From positions 496,001-560,000 of the forward strand of contig NZ_JAPEPJ010000002.1 in the NCBI RefSeq assembly GCF_026340255.1: a stretch of DNA of 64,000 bases, written 5' to 3'. This document shows positions 1 through 8,068 of this stretch, piece after piece. Numbering within the stretch: the first letter of the stretch is position 1; the number at the start of each line of letters is the position of its first letter. The notes beneath the pieces were generated by a model, which worked only from the letters and a program-made list of their open reading frames with translations, did not search any database and had not been told where the DNA came from. Made by a program: the position numbers and the translations under genes. Origin of the DNA: Streptomyces sp. NBC_01408. Its GTDB lineage: Bacteria > Actinomycetota > Actinomycetes > Streptomycetales > Streptomycetaceae.

Positions 1-534
1 CGGGGCGAGTACACCCCCGCGCTCTATGCCGACGACCTGGTCGAAACGCTGCCGACCGGAGCCGAACTCGCCCTCGGCCACTCGCTGGGCGCCCTGAGCC
101 TCTCCCTCGCCGTAGGACGACTGAAGCCGCGGCGCGCGGTGTTCTCCGACCCGGCCTGGTATCTGGCCGGTCCCGCCGAGGGCATGGCTCCGGAGGCGCT
201 GGCGCGGTTCAAGGCAGCGCCGAAGGAGCAGATCCGGGCCATGAACCCGCGCTGGGACGAGGCCGATGTCGACATCGAACGGGAGACCCTCGCCGTGTGG
301 GACGAGACGACCGCCCTCGGCCTCGCCCCGCTGCTCGGCTCGGACCTGATGCCTGCCGCGCCGGTGGTCCCCTCGCTCGTGCAGCTCGCCGACCCCAGTT
401 TCCTGATCGACGGGGAGCGTGCAGCGCTCCTCGGGGCGCGCGGCTTCGAGGTGCGTTCGGTCCCTGGCGCCGGACACACCATCCACCGGGACGACTTCGA
501 CGGTTTCATGGCGTCACTGGAGGGATGGCTCTAG
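1..534 (+). CDS. Alpha/beta-fold hydrolase, C-terminal part (5' end outside window)
   Basis: The frame is open from the first base of the window, so the N-terminus lies upstream; 177 codons are visible, ending in TAG. A GHSLG nucleophile elbow at visible residues 26-30 is the classic Ser motif of alpha/beta hydrolases, and GAGHTIHRDD near the C-terminus carries the expected catalytic His. This supports a small esterase or lyase-type hydrolase, but the substrate cannot be read from the sequence. The next gene starts 59 bp downstream on the same strand. The first in-frame ATG (139) lies after the nucleophile motif, so it cannot be the real start. Confidence 0.85.
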   Translation, partial: RGEYTPALYADDLVETLPTGAELALGHSLGALSLSLAVGRLKPRRAVFSDPAWYLAGPAEGMAPEALARFKAAPKEQIRAMNPRWDEADVDIERETLAVWDETTALGLAPLLGSDLMPAAPVVPSLVQLADPSFLIDGERAALLGARGFEVRSVPGAGHTIHRDDFDGFMASLEGWL

Positions 535-593
535 CCGGGTACAACCGGCGCCCGTTACTGTCGACTTACTGAGCGGTAATGGGGAGGTCGCGG

Positions 594-2096
594 GTGTCGG
601 ATTCTTCAGCGTCTACGGTCCCGAGGGGCTCGGGGGGCGCGGCGGCCACTTCGGAACGCCCTCCCTCCGGGCTGGTGGAGATGGCCGCCGCGCTCGCCGA
701 AGGCAGCGTCTCCGCACGGCAGTTGACCGAGCGTGCGCTGCGCCGGATCGCCGCCGCGCAGCCGGAGCTCAATGCTTTCCGGATCGTCCGCGCCGAGGCC
801 GCGCTCGCGGAGGCCGACGCGGCGGACCGGCGACTCGCCGCCGGGGAGCGGCTGCCACTGCTGGGCGTGCCGCTCGCCGTCAAGGACGACATGGACGTGG
901 CCGGGGAGCCGACCGCCTTCGGCTGCGCCGGGGCGTTCGCGCCGAAGACCGCCGACAGCGAGGCGGTACGGAGGCTGCGCGCGGCCGGTGCGGTGATCGT
1001 CGGCAAGACCCAGACGCCGGAGCTGGGCCAGTGGCCCTTCACGGAGGGCGAGGCCTTCGGCGAGACCCGCAATCCGTGGAACCCGGCCTACACGCCCGGT
1101 GGTTCCTCGGGCGGCTCCGCGGCCGCCGTGGCGGCGGGGCTGGTCCCGGCGGCGCTCGGGTCCGACGGCGCGGGTTCCGTCCGGATCCCCGCGGCCTGGA
1201 CCCATCTGGTGGGCGTGAAACCGCAGCGCGGGCGCATCTCCACCTGGCCGGAGCCCGAGGCCTTCCACGGGCTCACCGTCAACGGCGTGCTGGCCCGCAC
1301 CGTCGCGGACGCCGCGCTCCTGCTGGACGCGGCGAGCGGCCCGCATCCGCAGGACCTGCACCGCCCGGCGCGCATCTCGGCGGTGGAGGCGTCCCGGCGT
1401 ACGCCGAGGCGGCTGCGGATCGCCCTGTCCTTCGGGACGGCCTTCACCGCCACCGCCAAGTCCGTGGACCCGGAGGTCCGTTCGGCCGTGGAGCGGCTGG
1501 CCGGGCAGTTGGAGGCGCTGGGGCACGAGGTGGTCCCGGAGGACCCCCGGTACGGCCCGGTCGGCCTGGCCTTCGTACCCCGGGCGACCAGCGGGGTACG
1601 GGACCTGGCGGCCCTGGTGCCGGACCGCTCGCTGCTGGACCCGCGCACGCACGGGGCGGTGCGCACGGGCCGGATGCTGGGCGGGCTGGCACTGCGGATC
1701 TCCCGTCGGGCGGAGGCGGCCCTGCAACGGCGGGTCGGGGAGGTCTTCGGGCGCTTCGACGTGGTGCTGACACCGACGACGGCCACGCCCGCGCTGCGGA
1801 TCGGGGCGCTGGCCGGTCTGGGGACGATGGCCACGGACCGGGCGATGATCGCCGCCTGCCCGTACGCCTGGACGTGGAACGTGCTGGGCTGGCCGGGGGT
1901 GAACATCCCGGCGGGCTTCACGGACGAGGGCCTCCCGCTGGGCGCCCAGCTCCTGGGCCCCGCGGACTCCGAACCGCTGCTGCTGTCGCTGGCCGCGCAG
2001 GTGGAGGCGGCGCAGGCCTGGTCCTCGCGCTGGCCCGCCGGCTTCGGCGGCGGCGCGGCGGAGTTCGACGGCGGCGCGGCGGACCGGAGCGGGTAG
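594..2096 (+). CDS. Amidase signature family hydrolase
   Basis: A 500-residue enzyme of the amidase signature family (Ser-cisSer-Lys hydrolases such as GatA-like amidases). The catalytic Lys is in AVKDDMDV, the cis-Ser loop in GGSSGGSAAAV, and the nucleophilic Ser in GAGSVRIPA. It would hydrolyse a carboxamide in the cytoplasm; the substrate is unknown. Start choice: an in-frame ATG exists at 579, but GGGGAGG at 581-587 sits 6 nt before GTG 594, so GTG 594 is preferred and the motif would lie inside the coding region if 579 were used. It is not linked to gatB or gatC, so a role in tRNA amidation is unlikely. A related amidohydrolase with altered chemistry cannot be excluded. Confidence 0.9.
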   Translation: MSDSSASTVPRGSGGAAATSERPPSGLVEMAAALAEGSVSARQLTERALRRIAAAQPELNAFRIVRAEAALAEADAADRRLAAGERLPLLGVPLAVKDDMDVAGEPTAFGCAGAFAPKTADSEAVRRLRAAGAVIVGKTQTPELGQWPFTEGEAFGETRNPWNPAYTPGGSSGGSAAAVAAGLVPAALGSDGAGSVRIPAAWTHLVGVKPQRGRISTWPEPEAFHGLTVNGVLARTVADAALLLDAASGPHPQDLHRPARISAVEASRRTPRRLRIALSFGTAFTATAKSVDPEVRSAVERLAGQLEALGHEVVPEDPRYGPVGLAFVPRATSGVRDLAALVPDRSLLDPRTHGAVRTGRMLGGLALRISRRAEAALQRRVGEVFGRFDVVLTPTTATPALRIGALAGLGTMATDRAMIAACPYAWTWNVLGWPGVNIPAGFTDEGLPLGAQLLGPADSEPLLLSLAAQVEAAQAWSSRWPAGFGGGAAEFDGGAADRSG

Positions 2097-2123
2097 CCGT
2101 CGTGCAGGGTCCGCCCGAGCCAG

Positions 2124-2129
2124 TAATCT
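2124..2129 (+). promoter_or_regulatory. -10 element of a probable leaderless promoter
   Basis: TAATCT ends 7 nt before ATG 2137, which is where the -10 hexamer falls when transcription starts on the start codon. No Shine-Dalgarno sequence precedes this ATG. No clear -35 was recognised. Confidence 0.6.
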
Positions 2130-2136
2130 CGCCCGG

Positions 2137-2601
2137 ATGACGGCACTTTCGCATCAGAGCAACGGCCACATCGAGCAGCCCGGACGGGACGGCGCCACCG
2201 CGACCACCGAGGCCGATCCGCGCGCCATCGGCCCCGTACGCACCGAGTACGCCCCCGACCCCGATGGCGACCCCGATCCCGGCGAGATCGTCTGGACCTG
2301 GGTCCCGTACGAGGAGAACGACGGGCGGGGCAAGGACCGGCCGGTGCTGGTGGTGGCCCGGGAGCCGGGCGGGAGCACGCTGCTCGCCGTACAGCTGTCG
2401 AGCAAGCGGCACGACGGGGACCAGGAGTGGGTGCCGATCGGGACGGGGCCCTGGGACAACGCCGGGCGGGAGTCCTGGGTGGACGTGGACCGGGTGCTCC
2501 GGGTGCACGAGTCGGGCATGCGCCGCGAGGCGTGCGCGCTGGACCGGGGCCGGTTCCAGCTGGTGGTGGACCGGCTGCGGGAGCGCTACGGCTGGCGCTA
2601 G
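2137..2601 (+). CDS. PemK/MazF-like family protein, no antitoxin beside it
   Basis: A 154-residue protein. Its first 45 residues are acidic and low in complexity. The rest resembles the PemK/MazF fold: a proline-arginine strand (KDRPVLVVAREPG), a following strand with AVQLSSKR, and a later VDVDRVLRV strand. Classical members are mRNA interferases paired with an antitoxin, but the flanking genes (amidase upstream, convergent PARG-like hydrolase downstream) are not antitoxins. Many actinobacterial orphan members have unknown roles, so toxicity should not be assumed. Translation is probably leaderless. Confidence 0.75.
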   Translation: MTALSHQSNGHIEQPGRDGATATTEADPRAIGPVRTEYAPDPDGDPDPGEIVWTWVPYEENDGRGKDRPVLVVAREPGGSTLLAVQLSSKRHDGDQEWVPIGTGPWDNAGRESWVDVDRVLRVHESGMRREACALDRGRFQLVVDRLRERYGWR

Positions 2602-2704
2602 CGCTGTGGCTGGACAGGTCCCACCACGCCAAGCGCCGGTCACGGCGGGCCGGGCCCCCCCCCGCCCGGCACCGCGCCTCGCCTCGCCGAAGGCTCCGGC
2701 CGCC

Positions 2705-3559
2705 CTACGGAGCGGCCGGGCCGGACGGGCCGGCGAGGCCGGCGAAGGCGCGTTCGAAGGCCTCCCGGGTCTCCGGCTTGCGGTCGAGGATCCCGAAGAC
2801 CACACGCTCGAACACCTGAGCGAAACGCCCGGCCAGCAGCCCCCGGAAGGCCTCCGCCACCTCGGCCGGGTCGTTCTGGAACACCCCGCACCCCCAGGCG
2901 CCCAGCACCAGCCGCGGATACCCGTGCAGGGCCGCCACCTCCAGGACCAGCTCCGCACGCCGGGCGAGCGCCCCGGGGATCTCGGCGACGCGCTCCGGCT
3001 CCTGGCGGCGGATCGTGCCCGCGTTCGGCGCCGGGGAGGTGAGGAAACCGGCCCGGAAGGGCGTCTCCAGCAGACCGCCCCGGTCGTCACGGAATACGGG
3101 GACCCCGGGCGAGTGAATCACCCGGTCGGTGTAGAAAGTGCTGCGCTCCGCGCGGTGGACCTCGTAGTACTCCGGGGCCTCCAGCAGCGTCTGATACAGG
3201 GCCGAGGCCCGGCACAGCGCCTCCTCCTGGGCCTTGGCGCCGCGGACGTAGCCGCCCCCGGGATTGCGGGCCGAGGCGAAGTTCAGGACCGCCACGGGCA
3301 CCGCCCGGGAGCCGTCCACCGCGAGCCTGCGGGCGGCGGCCGTGCTGCTCTCCCCGGTGACCTCGATCGCCGTCGGTACGGCTCCGGCCACCGGTTGCCC
3401 GTCTGGAATGTTCCGGTTTGGGCCATATATCCTGGTTCCTGCCTTGGCTTCCGCCAGGGCGGCGGCCAGGGAGACCTGCCGTCCCGATCCCGTCCGGTAC
3501 CCACCGGCCTCCAGTAGGTCCGCGTTCTCCCGCGCGATCTCCCGCAATCTGCTGCTCAC
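2705..3559 (-). CDS. Bacterial PARG-like macrodomain hydrolase (TIGR02452/DUF2263 family)
   Basis: A 284-residue protein with the poly(ADP-ribose) glycohydrolase signature GGG-X7-QEE: GGG at residues 101-103 (within NPGGGYVRG) and QEE at 111-113, whose glutamates are the catalytic pair in characterised PARGs. YTDRVIHSPGVPVFRD and the following segment match the bacterial-type macrodomain family. Predicted activity is removal of ADP-ribose chains from targets in the cytoplasm. The start is GTG 3559. It is divergent from egtA (111 bp apart) and convergent with the PemK-like gene. The 103-bp gap on that side contains a run of nine C but no clear terminator. Confidence 0.85.
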   Translation of the reverse strand: MSSRLREIARENADLLEAGGYRTGSGRQVSLAAALAEAKAGTRIYGPNRNIPDGQPVAGAVPTAIEVTGESSTAAARRLAVDGSRAVPVAVLNFASARNPGGGYVRGAKAQEEALCRASALYQTLLEAPEYYEVHRAERSTFYTDRVIHSPGVPVFRDDRGGLLETPFRAGFLTSPAPNAGTIRRQEPERVAEIPGALARRAELVLEVAALHGYPRLVLGAWGCGVFQNDPAEVAEAFRGLLAGRFAQVFERVVFGILDRKPETREAFERAFAGLAGPSGPAAP

Positions 3560-3657
3560 ACCGCCATCGTCGGCGACGCGACCCGAAGCCTCAAAGCATT
3601 TTCCAGACCGGCTGGAAGCGGCCGTCAGGGGTGAAGTCTCGGTCAGCGACAGGAGAT

Positions 3658-3663
3658 TAGGAT
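3658..3663 (+). promoter_or_regulatory. -10 element before egtA (probable leaderless start)
   Basis: TAGGAT ends 7 nt before the egtA ATG at 3671. The upstream ACAGGAGA at 3650-3656 is too far from the start (about 15 nt) to act as its ribosome binding site, so initiation on a leaderless mRNA is the simplest reading. Confidence 0.55.
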
Positions 3664-3670
3664 CCCGGTC

Positions 3671-5014
3671 ATGCCTCAGGACTCACCCGCACCGAACGCC
3701 CCACCGCGCCACACGGACACCCCGGTCCGGCCGCCGGCCCCGGAATCGCCGGGCTCCGCCTCCGCCCCCCTCACCGAGGATGCCGCCGAGGACCTGCTGC
3801 GCGGCATCTGCTTCAAGACCGGTCCGCCCCGGCTGCTCGGCTCCGAGCTCGAATGGCTGGTGCTGGACGCCGAGCGGCCCTGGCTGCCGCTGCCGCCCGA
3901 GCGGCTGGCCGCCGCGCACGAAGCGGCCCGCGCCCTGCCCCTGCGCTCCCGGCTCACCGTCGAACCCGGCGGCCAGCTGGAACTCAGCTCCGCCCCGGCC
4001 ACCGGCCTCACCGGCTGCGTCGACGGCCTCCAGCAGGACCTCACCGCCGTACGGGCCGCCCTGCGGGCCCAAGGGCTGATCCTGCAAGGCCTGGGCGCGG
4101 ACCCGCGCCGCCCGCACCGCCGGCTGCTGAACAGCCCGCGCTACGACGCGATGGAAACCTACTTCGACCGCACCGGCCCCGCCGGGCGCGCCATGATGCG
4201 CTCCACCGCGTCCGTGCAGGTGTGCGTGGACGCCGGGCAGGAGGAGCCGGGCCCGCTCGGTCACGGCCGGCGCTGGCGGATGGCGCACCTGCTGGGCGCG
4301 GTGCTCGTCGCCGCCTTCGCCAACTCACCGGCCACCGAGGGCCCTTACACGGGCTGGCGCAGCGCCCGCCAGGGCATATGGAGCGATCTGGACCACCGGC
4401 GCACCCTCGCCCCGCCGCTGGACGCGGAGCCGCGCAACGGGTGGACCCGGCACGCGCTGGACACCGAGGTGATGTGCGTACGGTCCGCCGAGGACGGGAC
4501 CTGGCAGGTGCCCCGGGGGCTGACCTTCCGTTCGTGGCTGCGCGGCGGCGGCCCCAGGCCGCCCACCGCCCAGGACCTGGAGTACCACCTGACCACGCTG
4601 TTCCCGCCCGTACGGCCGCGCGGCCACCTGGAGCTGCGGATGGTCGACGCGCAGCCCGGCGAGGACGGCTGGCTGGTGCCGGTGGCCGTGGTGCACGCGC
4701 TGTTCGACGACCAGGAGGCCGCCGAGTGCGCGTACCGGGTGGCCAAGGGGCTGGCCGACGCGTACGGGCCCGAGCCCTCGCCGCGCAATCCGCTGTGGCG
4801 GTCCGCCGCCCGCAACGGGCTGGCCGATCCGGAGCTGCGCTCCGCCGCCGTCGCCGCTTTCCGCGCCGCCGCCGAGGCGCTGCCCCGGCTCGGGGCGAGC
4901 ACGCGGGTCCAGGACGCGGTCGGCGCCTTCGCGGAGCGCTACGTACTGCGCGGCCGCTGCCCGGCCGACGACCGGCCCACTCACGGGCCCACCGGGAAGG
5001 ACGCGAGTCAGTGA
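3671..5014 (+). CDS. egtA: EgtA, glutamate-cysteine ligase of ergothioneine synthesis
   Basis: A 447-residue glutamate-cysteine ligase (GCS2-type). It makes gamma-glutamylcysteine, the thiol donor used by EgtB. Family hallmarks include LGSELEWLVLD near residue 60 and the active-site stretch LEYHLTTLFPPVRPRGHLELRMVD. The first 45 residues are a proline-rich extension of low complexity. It opens a four-gene operon in the order egtA-egtB-egtC-egtD; its TGA overlaps the egtB GTG (GTGA at 5011-5014), so the two are translationally coupled. From memory this is the same order as SCO0910-0913 in S. coelicolor. No egtE lies next to the cluster. Confidence 0.95.
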   Translation: MPQDSPAPNAPPRHTDTPVRPPAPESPGSASAPLTEDAAEDLLRGICFKTGPPRLLGSELEWLVLDAERPWLPLPPERLAAAHEAARALPLRSRLTVEPGGQLELSSAPATGLTGCVDGLQQDLTAVRAALRAQGLILQGLGADPRRPHRRLLNSPRYDAMETYFDRTGPAGRAMMRSTASVQVCVDAGQEEPGPLGHGRRWRMAHLLGAVLVAAFANSPATEGPYTGWRSARQGIWSDLDHRRTLAPPLDAEPRNGWTRHALDTEVMCVRSAEDGTWQVPRGLTFRSWLRGGGPRPPTAQDLEYHLTTLFPPVRPRGHLELRMVDAQPGEDGWLVPVAVVHALFDDQEAAECAYRVAKGLADAYGPEPSPRNPLWRSAARNGLADPELRSAAVAAFRAAAEALPRLGASTRVQDAVGAFAERYVLRGRCPADDRPTHGPTGKDASQ

Positions 5015-6324
5015 CCACCGAAACCCCCTCCCAGGAGGGTCTGCGGGAGCGGGCGGCCGCCGCGCTGTCCGCGGCCCGGGCCCGTACGGCCGGGCTCACC
5101 GACGCCGTGAGCGACCAGGACCTGACCGCACAGCACTCCCCCCTCATGTCCCCCCTGGTGTGGGACCTGGCGCACATCGGCAACATGGAGGAGCTCTGGC
5201 TGCTGCGCAACGTCGCGGGGCGCGAGTCGATGCGCCCCGAGATCGATCCGCTCTACGACGCCTTCGAGCATCCCCGTGCCGAGCGGCCGAAGCTGCCCCT
5301 GCTGGGTCCCGCCGAGGCCCGTAGGTACGCGGCCGAGGTGCGGGGCCGGGTCTTCGACCTGCTGGAGCGCACCCCGCTGGAGGGCACCGCCCTGCTCGAC
5401 GGGGGCTACGTCTTCGGGATGATCGCGCAGCACGAGCAGCAGCACGACGAGACGATGCTGATCACCCATCAGCTGCGGGCGGGGGCACCGGTGCTGACGG
5501 CCCCGGAGCCGGATCCGCCGCAGGGCCCGCCGCCCGCCGCCGCGGAAGTCCTCGTAGCCGGGGGCCCGTTCACGATGGGCACGTCGGCCGAGCCGTGGTC
5601 GCTGGACAACGAGCGGCCCGCCCACGTCCGCGAGACCGCGGCGTTCTGGATCGACACGACGCCGGTGACCAACGCCGCGTACCAGGCGTTCATGGCGGAC
5701 GGCGGCTACCGCGAGCCCCGCTGGTGGGCGCCGGCGGGCTGGGAGCAGATCCGCGGGCACGGCATCGAGGCGCCGCTGTTCTGGCACCGGGAGGGCGACG
5801 TCTGGCTGCGCCGCCGCTTCGGGGTGACCGAGCCGGTGCCCGGCGAGGAGCCGGTGCTGCACGTCAGCTGGTACGAGGCGGACGCCTACGCCCGCTGGGC
5901 GGGGCGCCGTCTGCCCACGGAGGCGGAGTGGGAGAAGGCCGCCCGGCACGATCCGGCGACCGGCCGCTCGACCCGCTACCCGTGGGGCGACGCGGACCCG
6001 ACCCCCGCGCACGCCAATCTCGGGCAGCGCCACCTGCGCCCGGCCCCCGCGGGCAGCTACCCGGCCGGGGCGTCCGCGCTCGGGGTGCGTCAGCTGATCG
6101 GCGACGTCTGGGAGTGGACCTCCTCCGATTTCCTGCCGTACCCGGGCTTCCGGGCCTTCCCTTACCGCGAGTACTCGGAGGTGTTCTTCGGGCCGGAGCA
6201 CAAGGTGCTGCGGGGCGGTTCCTTCGCGGTGGACCCGGTGGCCTGCCGGGGCACCTTCCGCAACTGGGACCTTCCGGTCCGGCGGCAGATCTTCTCCGGC
6301 TTCCGGACCGCGAGGGATGTCTGA
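5011..6324 (+). CDS. egtB: EgtB, iron-dependent sulfoxide synthase
   Basis: A 437-residue non-haem iron enzyme that joins hercynine to gamma-glutamylcysteine with O2 to give the sulfoxide intermediate. It has an N-terminal DinB-like helical domain with three facial His ligands at about H55 (HIGNMEELW), H141 and H145 (HEQQHDET). A C-terminal formylglycine-generating-enzyme-like domain carries GGPFTMGTSAE, PVTNAAYQAF, RLPTEAEWEKAAR and VLRGGSFAVDP. The start is GTG 5011, overlapping the egtA stop. Its own TGA overlaps the egtC ATG (TGATG at 6322-6326). The ligand set and length fit the family, with nothing missing. Confidence 0.97.
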   Translation: MTTETPSQEGLRERAAAALSAARARTAGLTDAVSDQDLTAQHSPLMSPLVWDLAHIGNMEELWLLRNVAGRESMRPEIDPLYDAFEHPRAERPKLPLLGPAEARRYAAEVRGRVFDLLERTPLEGTALLDGGYVFGMIAQHEQQHDETMLITHQLRAGAPVLTAPEPDPPQGPPPAAAEVLVAGGPFTMGTSAEPWSLDNERPAHVRETAAFWIDTTPVTNAAYQAFMADGGYREPRWWAPAGWEQIRGHGIEAPLFWHREGDVWLRRRFGVTEPVPGEEPVLHVSWYEADAYARWAGRRLPTEAEWEKAARHDPATGRSTRYPWGDADPTPAHANLGQRHLRPAPAGSYPAGASALGVRQLIGDVWEWTSSDFLPYPGFRAFPYREYSEVFFGPEHKVLRGGSFAVDPVACRGTFRNWDLPVRRQIFSGFRTARDV

Positions 6325-7097
6325 TGTGCCGTCATCTCGCTTATCTGGGGCCGGAGGTGGCCCTCGCCCGGGTGCTGAGCGATCCGGAGCATTCGCTGGT
6401 GCGGCAGTCCTGGGAGCCGCGGCGGCAGCGGTACGGCACGGTCAACGCCGACGGTTTCGGCGTCGGCTGGTACGCCGAGGGCGATCCGGTACCCGCCCGC
6501 TACCGGCGGTCCGGGCCGGCCTGGGGGGACCTGGGCCTCGCCGATCTGGCGCGCGTGGTGCGCAGCGAGGCGCTGCTGGCCGCCGTACGGGACGCCACCT
6601 GGGCGGGGGCCGACGGGGAGGCCGCGGCGGCCCCGTTCGCGGACGGGCCGTGGCTGTTCAGCCACAACGGGGCGGTACGGGACTGGCCCGAAGCGGCGGC
6701 GCCGCTCGCGGCCGGGCTGCCGCCGGCGGAGCTGCTCCGGCTGGCCGCGCGAACGGACTCGGCCTTCATCTGGGCGCTGGTCCTGCGGCGGCTGCGCGCC
6801 GGGGACGACCTGGGCACGGCGCTGGCCGAGCCGGTCCGGGAGCTGGCCTCGGCCGCGCCCGGTTCCCGGCTGAACCTGCTGCTGACGGACGGGGTCACGA
6901 TCTCCGCGACGGCCTGGGGCGATTCGCTCTGGTACCTGGCCGACCCGCGGGCCCGGCGCACGGTGGTGGCGTCCGAGCCCTACGACGACGACGCCCGGTG
7001 GTGCGAAGTGCCCGACCGGACCCTGCTGACCGCCACCCGCACGCGGGTCGAGCTGATCCCGCTCAAGGGAACCGCGCACGAAGAAGGAGTGCTGTGA
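6324..7097 (+). CDS. egtC: EgtC, gamma-glutamyl hercynylcysteine sulfoxide amidohydrolase
   Basis: A 257-residue class II glutamine-amidotransferase-type Ntn hydrolase that removes the glutamate from the EgtB product. The N-terminus MCRHLAYLG puts the catalytic Cys at position 2, exposed after Met removal. NADGFGVGWY and the oxyanion-loop segment LFSHNGAVRDW match the family. The ATG overlaps the egtB TGA. An AAGAAGGAG ribosome binding site near its 3' end (7081-7089) serves the next gene, egtD. Confidence 0.96.
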   Translation: MCRHLAYLGPEVALARVLSDPEHSLVRQSWEPRRQRYGTVNADGFGVGWYAEGDPVPARYRRSGPAWGDLGLADLARVVRSEALLAAVRDATWAGADGEAAAAPFADGPWLFSHNGAVRDWPEAAAPLAAGLPPAELLRLAARTDSAFIWALVLRRLRAGDDLGTALAEPVRELASAAPGSRLNLLLTDGVTISATAWGDSLWYLADPRARRTVVASEPYDDDARWCEVPDRTLLTATRTRVELIPLKGTAHEEGVL

Positions 7098-8068
7098 GTG
7101 ACTTCCAGTTGACCCGTACGCTCGACGAGCACACCGCGGAATCCGCTCTGCGGACGGATGTGCTGCACGGGCTGACCCACAGCCCGAAGGTGCTTCCGCC
7201 GAAGTGGTTCTACGACGCGCGGGGCAGTGAGCTCTTCGAGGAGATCACCCGGTTGCCGGAGTACTACCCGACGCGCGCCGAGCGGGAGATCCTGCTGGCC
7301 CGGGCCGGCGAGATCGCCGCGGCGACCGGGGCCCGCACCCTGGTGGAGCTGGGCTCCGGCTCCTCCGAGAAGACCCGGCACCTGATCGAGGCGATGCCCG
7401 CGCTGGACACCTACGTACCGGTGGACGTGAGCGAGAGCGCCCTGACCGGGGCGGCCGAGGCGCTGCTCGCGGACCATCCGGGGCTGCGGGTGCACGCCCT
7501 GCTGGCCGACTTCACCAAGGCGCTGCACCTGCCGGACTCCCCCGGGCCGCGGCTGGTCGTGTTCCTGGGCGGGACGGTCGGGAACCTGCTGCCGCCGGAG
7601 CGGGCCGTGTTCCTGGCGTCCGTACGGGCGATGCTGTCACCCGGGGACGCGCTGCTGATGGGTACGGACCTGGTGAAGGACGAGGCCGTGCTGGTGGCGG
7701 CGTACGACGACGCGCTGGGTGTCACGGCCGAGTTCAACAAGAACGTGCTGGCCGTCATCGACCGGGAACTGGGCGGGGACTTCCACACCGCCGACTTCGC
7801 CCATGTGGCGGTGTGGAACCGGGAGCAGGAGTGGATCGAGATGCGGCTGCGGGCCCGGTCGGAGGTGCTGGTGAAGATCCGGACCCTGGATCTGGTCGTG
7901 CCGTTCGCGGCGGGTGAGGAGATCCTGACGGAGATCTCGGCGAAGTTCCGTGAGGACGGCGTGCGCAAGGAACTGGCCGCCGCCGGGATGGAGTTGACTC
8001 ACTGGTGGACGGATGCCGCCGGCCGCTTCGCCCTGTCCTTGTCGGTGGCCGACGGCTTGGCGGGCTGA
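7094..8068 (+). CDS. egtD: EgtD, histidine N-alpha-trimethyltransferase
   Basis: A 324-residue SAM-dependent methyltransferase that converts histidine to hercynine, the first committed step of the pathway. The SAM loop VELGSGSSEKTR is at about residues 84-95; PKWFYDARGSELFEEI and EYYPTRAE (Tyr57/58) are the histidine-pocket segments. GTG 7094 overlaps the egtC TGA (GTGA) and has AAGAAGGAG about 4 nt upstream, so it is preferred over the out-of-frame GTG 7098. The last 70 bp of egtD overlap the 3' end of the convergent olsA-like gene, yet the C-terminus reads as a normal EgtD end. Confidence 0.97.
   Translation: MSDFQLTRTLDEHTAESALRTDVLHGLTHSPKVLPPKWFYDARGSELFEEITRLPEYYPTRAEREILLARAGEIAAATGARTLVELGSGSSEKTRHLIEAMPALDTYVPVDVSESALTGAAEALLADHPGLRVHALLADFTKALHLPDSPGPRLVVFLGGTVGNLLPPERAVFLASVRAMLSPGDALLMGTDLVKDEAVLVAAYDDALGVTAEFNKNVLAVIDRELGGDFHTADFAHVAVWNREQEWIEMRLRARSEVLVKIRTLDLVVPFAAGEEILTEISAKFREDGVRKELAAAGMELTHWWTDAAGRFALSLSVADGLAG

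Noticed and set aside
419..2140. Long plus-strand frame parallel to the amidase
   Set aside because: Arg/Gly/Ala-rich shadow of the amidase frame, typical of high-GC coding DNA; it has no motifs.
3853..5010. Upstream extension of the egtB frame across egtA
   Set aside because: EgtB starts at GTG 5011, overlapping the egtA stop, as is usual for the operon; the extension is out-of-phase egtA.
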